Source: CAZLKN01 sp964560135 (GTDB taxonomy: Bacteria; Actinomycetota; JAICYB01). Taken from it: a stretch of DNA of 11,411 nt. The translations under genes and the position numbers were made by a program. Under the pieces are notes generated by a model. That model had not been told where the DNA came from. It was given only the letters and a program-made list of their open reading frames with translations, and searched no databases. Below are positions 6,537 to 11,411 of the stretch, piece by piece; position 1 is the first letter of the stretch; each line of letters begins with the position of its first letter. The DNA is taken from positions 1 to 11,411 of the forward strand of contig CAZLKN010000079.1 of NCBI GenBank assembly GCA_964560135.1. The letters are read 5' to 3'.

Positions 6537-7861
6537 CACGGGGCCTCAGGACGCTCGTCGGTGGCAGTGTCGCGTACGTCGTAGCGGCGCGGGAAGGGCG
6601 GAGGCTCGAACTCGAAGAAGGCGGGTGCGATCGCCTCGCCTGAGCGTAGGACGTTCAGCCGCTCACCCCGTCGCTCGGCGTCCGCGCGCAGCGCCGTGGG
6701 GTCGAGCGCCGGCCATGTCCCGTCGTCCAGCCTGGCTCGGAGGAGGTCCAGGGCTGTGAGGACCTCCGCGACGGTGAAGCTGCAGTGACCACCCCGGTGG
6801 ACGTAGAGCTGGCGCAGCAGATCCTGGTCCCCCGCCCAGCCGACGACGTCGGCGTACGCGTGCTCGTTGTCGGGGGTGACGAGCCCGTCGCCGTCGGTGT
6901 GCACGGTCAGGACGGGGACACCGGTCAGTTCGCCGTTGAAGACGATGTGGCGTTCGAGGTAGGTGACGGCCTCGGGGTCCGCCTCGACGCGCCGGGCCCC
7001 TGCGAGGACCTCGAGATCCTCGTCTAGGTCGCGGTCAGCGTCGGCGTACAGCGCAGCGACCATCTCGTGGTCGATCGATGTCGCGAGCCGGCGGGTGTAA
7101 TCGACGCCGGTGTTCCACGAGGGGTTGCCCCCCGCTTGCCGCTCCACCTGCGAGCGGACACCGAAGTAGACGAGGAAGCCCGGCTCCTCGAACCAGGCGA
7201 TCTGGTTGCGCAGACGCGTGGAAAGGTCATCGACGGTCGGACGCGCTGAGGTCGGGTTGTGCCAGCCGGGGATGCCGCCGATCGCCGCGGCGAGCGCGAG
7301 TCGGGCCCGTCCGGTCGCGGTTCGCTGCGCCTCTGCGAGCACGCCGTGTGCACGCTCGACGTTGACGTCTGGGGCGGTGATGTCGACGAGCTCCAGGCCA
7401 TCGTCAGGAGCGAGGAGCGTGCTAACGACGAAGGAGATGTCGAGTTCGCGGTTGTGGATCGCGACCGCGCCGGCGAGGTTGCCGCACATCGGTAGGGCGG
7501 CCGTCAGGAGGCCGGGGAAGCGCTGGACGAGACCTGCGCTGATGATCCCGCCGATGGAGAAGCCGAAGCCGATCGTGCGGTCGGCGGCGCCGACCGTCCG
7601 GGTGAACACCTCGAGGAGCTGCGGTGTACCGGCGAACACGGACTCCAGGGGCCAGAAGATCGTGTTCGCTGTTCCGGCGACCGCGTAGCCGTGCTCGGTC
7701 AGCTCGGCGATGAGACGGTCGTCGGTCGGCCACGGCGGATCCTCGGGTCCGACGGGGATCGGCATGCTGTACAGGAGCAGGACGCCGTTCCAGTCCCCGG
7801 GGACCTCGAGGCTGTAACGCGCGCCTCCCGGCAGGGTGCCCGTGTGCGTCGCGCGTGACAT
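6536..7861 (-). CDS. Alpha/beta hydrolase, putative esterase (441 aa)
   Basis: The catalytic triad of the fold can be placed. The nucleophile elbow is GFGFSIGG with S102. A likely acid is D325 in HTDGDGLVTP, and the His is H359 in HRGGHCSF. At 441 residues it is larger than a plain 280-300-aa hydrolase. The extra length is an insertion between nucleophile and acid (about 130-310) plus a C-terminal tail rich in Pro and aromatic residues (FEFEPPPFPRRYDV). There is no signal peptide or lipobox. CGNLAGAV follows the elbow. I cannot name a characterised subfamily. As first gene of an operon with a rhamnosidase and lactonase, it may remove an acyl group from the glycoside (inference). ATG 7861 has a GGAG eight bases upstream and follows the divergent promoter region. 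The downstream cyclase starts 11 bp past its stop. Confidence 0.85.
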   Translation of the reverse strand: MSRATHTGTLPGGARYSLEVPGDWNGVLLLYSMPIPVGPEDPPWPTDDRLIAELTEHGYAVAGTANTIFWPLESVFAGTPQLLEVFTRTVGAADRTIGFGFSIGGIISAGLVQRFPGLLTAALPMCGNLAGAVAIHNRELDISFVVSTLLAPDDGLELVDITAPDVNVERAHGVLAEAQRTATGRARLALAAAIGGIPGWHNPTSARPTVDDLSTRLRNQIAWFEEPGFLVYFGVRSQVERQAGGNPSWNTGVDYTRRLATSIDHEMVAALYADADRDLDEDLEVLAGARRVEADPEAVTYLERHIVFNGELTGVPVLTVHTDGDGLVTPDNEHAYADVVGWAGDQDLLRQLYVHRGGHCSFTVAEVLTALDLLRARLDDGTWPALDPTALRADAERRGERLNVLRSGEAIAPAFFEFEPPPFPRRYDVRDTATDERPEAP

Positions 7862-7988
7862 CGGCGTGGCTCCGTCGGTCCGGGTGGGCGACAGCCTAGA
7901 CGCCGCTCGTCGGTGGATGGAATCGTATTCTGTTCAGCAGACAAGAGTGCTACGTTGTTCGCCGTGACGATGGTCGTGGGAGGCACGC
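7862..7988. promoter_or_regulatory. Divergent promoter region between the minus-strand operon and the plus-strand hydrolase
   Basis: These 127 bases separate two divergent start codons and must hold both promoters. The centre is more AT-rich than its surroundings. On the plus strand TTCTGT (7928-7933), a 17-base gap and TACGTT (7951-7956) form a weak -35/-10 pair. On the minus strand TACGAT (7927-7922) and TAGGCT (about 7896-7891) fit the TANNNT -10 pattern, without a strong -35. ATTCTGT (7927-7933) and GCAGACA (7937-7943) recur near the IclR gene. TCTG and CAGA (7929-7932, 7938-7941) form a small inverted repeat with a five-base gap: a possible operator overlapping the plus -35. Confidence 0.5.
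7978..7983 (+). promoter_or_regulatory. Ribosome binding site of the plus-strand hydrolase
   Basis: GGGAGG lies five bases before ATG 7989. It is the clearest Shine-Dalgarno site in the window and fixes the start. Confidence 0.75.
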
Positions 7989-8870
7989 ATGCCCAGAGCA
8001 GCGGTGAACGACATCGAGCTCGAGTACGAGACCTTCGGTGCGCCGGCCGATCCGACCGTGCTGCTGATCACCGGGTGGGGGGCTCAGCTGCTGTTCTGGG
8101 ACGAGGCCTTCTGCGCGCAACTCGCCGACCGCGGCTTCCACGTCATCCGCTTCGACAACCGCGACGTCGGGCTGTCGACGAAGCTGACCGAGTTCGGGGT
8201 GCCAGACGTCGGCGCCGTCCGCGCTGGTAGCGAGGCACCGCCGTACACGCTCGACGACATGGCTGCCGACGGGGTCGGGCTGCTGGATGCTCTGGGGATC
8301 GACGCCGCCCACGTCGTCGGGATTTCCATGGGTGGTGAGATCGGGCAGGTCATGGGTCTGAACCACCCGGATCGGGTCATCTCCCTTGTCTCGATGATGT
8401 CGTCGATCGGTGGTCACGACACGATCCACCCGCCCTCTCAGCGGGTCGATCGCTCCGCGCCGCCACCGGCGGACGAGACGGGGCTGATCGAGCGGCGGCT
8501 CGCCGAGATCCGTGCTATGAGCAGTCCCCGCTACTTCGATGAGGAGCGGACCCGCGAGGCGATCCGGCGCGCGATGTCACGGGCGCGGAGCCCCGACGGC
8601 ACCGAGCGTCAGGCTGCGGCCATCCACGCCGGGCCGTCGCGCGCTGAGACGATCGGACAGCTGTCGATCCCGCTGCTGGTCATCCACGGGAAGCTCGACC
8701 TCCCCCTGGAGAACGCCCACAGGGTCGCCGCTGCGGTCCCCGGCTCGCGCCTAGAGATCATCCCGGACTTGAAGCACGACCTCCCGCCGCAGCTGTGGGG
8801 GACGATCATCGACCTCGTCACCGAGCACGCGCGCGCCGCCGAGGTGGGGGCCGGCCTCGGACCTAGGTGA
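7989..8870 (+). CDS. Alpha/beta hydrolase, RdmC/aclacinomycin methylesterase-like (293 aa)
   Basis: This is a compact alpha/beta-fold hydrolase. The oxyanion region is LLITGWGAQ (residues 25-33), followed by the diagnostic IRFDNRDVGLST (53-64). The nucleophile elbow is VVGISMGG with S113. The acid is D237 in IHGKLDLPL and the His is H263 in LKHDLP. The RFDNRD-GLST motif is typical of the group that includes aclacinomycin methylesterase RdmC and many esterases annotated only by fold. It is cytoplasmic, with no leader. It is transcribed away from the four-gene operon and does not closely resemble the 441-aa hydrolase, so the pair is not a recent duplication. Probable role: ester or lactone hydrolysis in the same catabolic route (inference). 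The convergent IclR gene ends 231 bp downstream. Confidence 0.9.
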   Translation: MPRAAVNDIELEYETFGAPADPTVLLITGWGAQLLFWDEAFCAQLADRGFHVIRFDNRDVGLSTKLTEFGVPDVGAVRAGSEAPPYTLDDMAADGVGLLDALGIDAAHVVGISMGGEIGQVMGLNHPDRVISLVSMMSSIGGHDTIHPPSQRVDRSAPPPADETGLIERRLAEIRAMSSPRYFDEERTREAIRRAMSRARSPDGTERQAAAIHAGPSRAETIGQLSIPLLVIHGKLDLPLENAHRVAAAVPGSRLEIIPDLKHDLPPQLWGTIIDLVTEHARAAEVGAGLGPR

Positions 8871-9101
8871 GAGGGCGCCGCGCCGCGTCTGAAATCGCGG
8901 TCCGGCGAAGTGGCGCGCGACTGCGTGTCCCGCGCCTCCTCGACCAGCGGTGGTTCCTCCTCGGCGCAGATGTCCTGGGCGATCGGTCAGACGCAGGCTG
9001 TCACGGGGCGGCGTGGGCTGCGCGGGCCCGGGGCCTGCTGTGGCTCTGGCGCCCTACAACGACGGGCGTCCGCGCCAGCGAGCCGCATCCGCTGGCCTTC
9101 C
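8871..9101. other. Convergent intergenic spacer with no supported gene
   Basis: The spacer separates the plus-strand hydrolase from the 3' end of the IclR gene. Short frames cross it (one of 81 codons starts at 8867, overlapping the hydrolase stop), but they lack a ribosome binding site, are Arg/Ala-rich in the manner of GC-rich noncoding frames, and match no family I recognise. The only clear structure is the hairpin listed separately at 9074-9096. Confidence 0.6.
9074..9096 (-). terminator. Hairpin just after the IclR gene, candidate terminator
   Basis: GCCAGCG (9074-9080) and CGCTGGC (9090-9096) form a perfect 7-bp stem around a 9-base loop, five bases beyond the IclR stop codon. No U-tract follows on either strand, so it would be a U-less terminator or an mRNA 3' stabilising hairpin. 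Position and perfect pairing are the only support. Confidence 0.4.
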
Positions 9102-9860
9102 TCACTCGATAGCCGTGCCGATCTCCTCGCAGGCGTCCACGACCTCGTCCGCGATCGTCGTGAGGCGGCGCTCATCGAGGTGCGACGCGACGATCGCGAC
9201 CGCGAGGGCTCCCGGTGCGCGCCCCTGCTGGTCGCGGATCGCGGCCCCGACCGCCGCTACCTCGGACTCGCTCTCCCCGAGGTTGGTCGCGTACCCCTGG
9301 TCGCGGATCTGCTCCAGTTCGCGCTCGAGGTCCGATCGACGGGTGAGTGACTCCGGTGTGAGGGCCGGCAGCTTCGACGCCGGGTAGAGCTCGCGGAGGT
9401 CGTCGGTGCTCATCTCGGCGAGCAGGGCCTTGCCTCCTGCGGTGCAGTGCGCCGGGAGCAGGATGCCGATCCGGGACGTCACTCGGACCACCCGCGAGCT
9501 CTCGACCCCGTCCACGAACCGGACGTCGGCGCCCTCGCGCACGAGCAAGTGGACCGTCTCGTTCAGTTCCTTGCTCAGCCGCTCCAGAGCTGGGCGGGCT
9601 CGCTCGCGGAGGGACATATCCCGTACGGCCTTCAGGCCGATCTCGAGCAGGGCCGGCCCGGCGCGGTAGGTGCGCGTGCGTTCATCCTGGACGGCGAAGC
9701 CGCGGTACTGGAGCATCGCGAGCAGGCGGTGGGCCGTCGACGGAGCGACGCCCAGGAGCTCGCCAGCGTCGGACACGCCGAGGACCTCCTGCTCCTTGAA
9801 CCGGAGCAAGAGCTTCAGCGCGTTGTCGACCGACTCGATCGGATACTTCGGCTTCTCCAT
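9102..9860 (-). CDS. IclR-family transcriptional regulator (252 aa)
   Basis: The N-terminal winged helix-turn-helix spans about residues 8-65. It starts IESVDNALKLLLRF, and the recognition helix lies in GVAPSTAHRLLAMLQYRGF. The C-terminal IclR effector domain follows, with GLKAVRDMSLRERA, LNETVHLLVREG, the signature PAHCTAGGKALLA, and a late GESESEVAAVGAAIRD block. IclR proteins are dimeric or tetrameric regulators, often of catabolic operons for aromatics, sugars or sugar acids, and usually bind a metabolite in the C-terminal domain. It is divergent from the metallo-beta-lactamase-fold gene, a common layout for a local regulator that also controls itself. Repeats at 9921-9979 lie in the shared promoter region. 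The start at 9860 gives the standard domain boundary; its ribosome binding site is weak. Regulation of the glycoside cluster is inferred. Confidence 0.95.
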   Translation of the reverse strand: MEKPKYPIESVDNALKLLLRFKEQEVLGVSDAGELLGVAPSTAHRLLAMLQYRGFAVQDERTRTYRAGPALLEIGLKAVRDMSLRERARPALERLSKELNETVHLLVREGADVRFVDGVESSRVVRVTSRIGILLPAHCTAGGKALLAEMSTDDLRELYPASKLPALTPESLTRRSDLERELEQIRDQGYATNLGESESEVAAVGAAIRDQQGRAPGALAVAIVASHLDERRLTTIADEVVDACEEIGTAIE

Positions 9861-10061
9861 CTCAGGTCCGTATCCGGCGACGACTGGGGTACCACTCGCC
9901 GCCCTTGCGGCCTCGGGGGGAGTATGACAGAATCACTTTCCAGTTGGCAGAACACTCGGGGTGCAGTATGGCAGACAGGACGACCGTCGGGGAAGCCCCC
10001 ACCCCCCTACGCGTGCTGTGAAGGTGCCGGTGCACATCCGCATCGGGTCCCGGGCGACGTG
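9861..10061. promoter_or_regulatory. Divergent promoter/operator region between the IclR regulator and the MBL-fold gene
   Basis: Three imperfect direct repeats are visible: AGTATGACAGAATCAC from 9921, AGTTGGCAGAACAC from 9942 and AGTATGGCAGACAGG from 9965. Their shared core TGRCAGA is spaced 20 and then 24 bases, about two helical turns. Plus-strand TTGGCA (9944-9949), a 17-base gap and TATGGC (9967-9972) make a weak promoter. On the minus strand CTGCCA (9950-9945), 18 bases and CATACT (9927-9922) make another. Both overlap the repeats, as expected for an IclR-type operator. An in-frame ATG at 9924 would extend the MBL protein by 46 residues through this region, but those residues look noncoding. 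Confidence 0.5.
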
Positions 10062-11099
10062 ATGGAGCGTATCCCCCTGGGCCCGCTCGAGTCCGTCACC
10101 GTCACGGTACTCGTCGACAACGTCATCGACGCGTTCATGCCGCACCAGGGACCTGCGCGCCGCGTCCGCGACACCCACCACACGACGTTCCGCACCGCCC
10201 GCATCCTCGAGGGTGGTGAGGTTGGGGAGCACCCCCGAGCGGAGCACGGGTTCTCGGCGCTCGTCACCGTCGAACGGGACGGCCATCAATCGAACCTCCT
10301 GTTCGACGCCGGCAGGAGCCCGGATGGGCTGAGACACAACCTCCGCTGCTTCGGCCTCGACGCCGCTGACATCGAGGCGATCGTCCTCAGTCACGGACAC
10401 TTCGACCACACCACCGGGCTCGATGGTCTGGGCCGCGAACTCGGGAGGACGAAGCTCCCCGTCGTCATCCACCCGGAGTTCTGGAACCGCCGACGCCTGA
10501 AGCTGCCGGGTCGCGATCCCTGGGAGTTGCCCTCGACGAGCCGGTCCGGTCTCCGCGACGTGGGTTTCGAGATCATCGAGCAGCGGCAACCGTCGTTCCT
10601 CCTCCACGACTCCGTGCTCGTCACCGGCGAGATCGACCGCACGAACGGCTTCGAGCCGGGATTCCCGCTCCAGGACGCCTGGCGCGACGGACGTTGGGAG
10701 CCCGATCCGCTGGTCCTCGACGATCAGGCCGTCGTCATGAACCTCCGCGACCGGGGTCTCATCGTCATGACCGGCTGTGGGCACGCCGGGATCATCAACA
10801 CCGTGCACTACGCTCGGCGCATCACCGGCATCGAAGCTGTCCACGCGGTCATCGGGGGCTTCCACCTGAACGGTCCCGTGTTCGAGAAGCTGATCCCGAG
10901 GACGTGTGAGGCTCTGTCGGAACTCGACCCGGCCGTGCTCGTGCCCGCCCACTGCACGGGCTGGCGGGCGATGCACCAGCTGGGGTCCGAGTTCCCCGAC
11001 GCGTTCGTACCGAGCTCGGTCGGTACCCGTTACCGCTTCGTCGGGCAGGAGAACGCAGCCGGCTCGTCCGCGGCCGATGGCCGTCCCGCGACGTCCTGA
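10062..11099 (+). CDS. Metallo-beta-lactamase-fold hydrolase, COG1237 / dihydropterin (RFA-P) synthase-like (345 aa)
   Basis: The protein shows the metallo-beta-lactamase fold of the group typified by the archaeal 7,8-dihydropterin-6-methyl-4-(beta-D-ribofuranosyl)aminobenzene-5'-phosphate synthase. Family blocks in order are TVTVLVDN (12-20), AEHGFSALVTVE, NLLFDAGRSPDGLRHNL, and the metal motif SHGHFDH (H111, H113, D115, H116). These are followed by MTGCGHAGIINTVHYAR (H241), IGGFHLNG (H268) and VPAHCTG (H297). The metal-binding residues are complete, so a metal-dependent enzyme is expected. Bacterial members are mostly uncharacterised, and a pterin substrate should not be assumed. ATG 10062 is chosen because the conserved start TVTVLVDN follows directly; GTG 10059 is equivalent. 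The ribosome binding site is poor. It diverges from the IclR gene and may be under its control. The C-terminus ends in a low-complexity Ala/Ser tail (NAAGSSAADGRPATS). Confidence 0.9.
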   Translation: MERIPLGPLESVTVTVLVDNVIDAFMPHQGPARRVRDTHHTTFRTARILEGGEVGEHPRAEHGFSALVTVERDGHQSNLLFDAGRSPDGLRHNLRCFGLDAADIEAIVLSHGHFDHTTGLDGLGRELGRTKLPVVIHPEFWNRRRLKLPGRDPWELPSTSRSGLRDVGFEIIEQRQPSFLLHDSVLVTGEIDRTNGFEPGFPLQDAWRDGRWEPDPLVLDDQAVVMNLRDRGLIVMTGCGHAGIINTVHYARRITGIEAVHAVIGGFHLNGPVFEKLIPRTCEALSELDPAVLVPAHCTGWRAMHQLGSEFPDAFVPSSVGTRYRFVGQENAAGSSAADGRPATS

Positions 11100-11411
11100 G
11101 CGTGGTGCGTCACGGCATCTCCGTGGATGCGCTGGCCGCAGCGATCCTGCCGGCGGATCGTCACGGATCCCGGCATCCTCGCTAACCGGCGGGGTGGTCA
11201 TGGCCGTCGCCGTGCTCCTCGGGCTCACGATCGAACGTCTCGTCCTGCGGGCGCAGCCCGAAGCTCACGATGCCGGCGTGGACGACGAAGGCTCCGATGA
11301 GCAGGAAGTGCCCCTGGGTCGACCGGGACTGGCTGCGGCGGCTGCTCTGGGAGACACCACGTCGGCTGCTCGGACTGGACGACGACGAGCTGGGCTAGCG
11401 TGGGGCCGAGC
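11100..11411. other. Unassigned 3' stretch with a possible small membrane-protein frame on the minus strand
   Basis: No confident gene was found. A minus-strand frame is open from 11394 to the TAG at 11182-11184. Its codons end mostly in G or C. It would read a basic Ser/Arg-rich N-terminus, a hydrophobic stretch (GHFLLIGAFVVHAGIVSFGL), then an acidic, His-rich tail (EPEEHGDGHDHPAG). That looks like a small single-pass membrane protein, but there is no ATG, and the only usual start is a GTG at 11268 after most of the hydrophobic stretch. The plus strand is also open in the mirror phase from ATG 11200 to the window end. In another plus phase a short frame (ATG 11297) ends DWLRRLLWETPRRLLGL, up to TAG 11396-11398. 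These readings exclude one another, so none is called. Confidence 0.25.

Noticed and set aside
5619..6584. A 321-codon plus-strand frame opposite the cyclase gene
   Set aside because: It shows no recognisable domain, and the minus-strand cyclase has conserved motifs and coupled start and stop signals.
9987..10007. The GGGG-AAG-CCCC run upstream of the MBL gene as an attenuator or riboswitch
   Set aside because: The stem is only four base pairs in a GC-rich leader and no conserved aptamer pattern is visible.
9447..10061. N-terminal extension of the MBL-fold protein into the IclR gene
   Set aside because: The frame is open, but it runs antisense to the IclR coding region and then across the promoter repeats. 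The conserved family start follows ATG 10062.
1..11411. A defence system, toxin-antitoxin pair, prophage, transposon or CRISPR array
   Set aside because: No nuclease, helicase, recombinase or transposase motifs, terminal inverted repeats or regularly spaced long repeats were seen. All confident genes are metabolic or regulatory.

Overview
The window is high-GC DNA (roughly 70% by eye). Codons end mostly in G or C, GTG starts appear plausible, and genes are packed with overlapping stops and starts. Together with the protein families, this suggests an Actinomycetota chromosome, possibly a deep-branching lineage; the sequence alone does not fix the taxon. There are no rRNA or tRNA genes, insertion sequences, CRISPR arrays or phage genes.

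Layout. (1) 1-2272, plus strand: the 3' part of a short-chain dehydrogenase/reductase (SDR), then an IlvD/Edd-type dehydratase 25 bp downstream. (2) 7861-2246, minus strand: a tight four-gene operon, read from right to left. It encodes a 441-aa alpha/beta hydrolase, a cyclase/kynurenine-formamidase-fold metal hydrolase, a GH78-type alpha-L-rhamnosidase and an SMP-30/gluconolactonase-type lactonase. Neighbouring genes are 11 bp apart or overlap by a few bases. The operon runs into the dehydratase tail to tail with a 27-bp overlap. (3) 7989-8870, plus strand: a second, unrelated alpha/beta hydrolase (RdmC/methylesterase-like), divergent from the operon. (4) 9860-9102, minus strand: an IclR-family regulator. 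(5) 10062-11099, plus strand: a metallo-beta-lactamase-fold protein of the dihydropterin/RFA-P synthase-like group (COG1237), divergent from the regulator. (6) 11100-11411: no confident gene.

How the genes may work together (inference): an imported rhamnoside or similar glycoside could be de-esterified by the hydrolases and cleaved by the cytoplasmic GH78 enzyme. The sugar could then be oxidised at C1 by the SDR, the lactone opened by the SMP-30 enzyme, and the aldonate dehydrated by the IlvD/Edd enzyme to a 2-keto-3-deoxy acid. This is the logic of non-phosphorylative sugar oxidation. Classical L-rhamnose versions use an enolase-superfamily dehydratase, so an IlvD-type enzyme here would be a variant. 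The aldolase or terminal dehydrogenase and any transporter are not in the window. The IclR protein is the obvious candidate regulator: imperfect TGRCAGA-type repeats lie beside its promoter, and related sequence lies in the divergent operon promoter region.

All cluster members belong to known superfamilies. What may be new is their combination and substrate, not a new protein fold.
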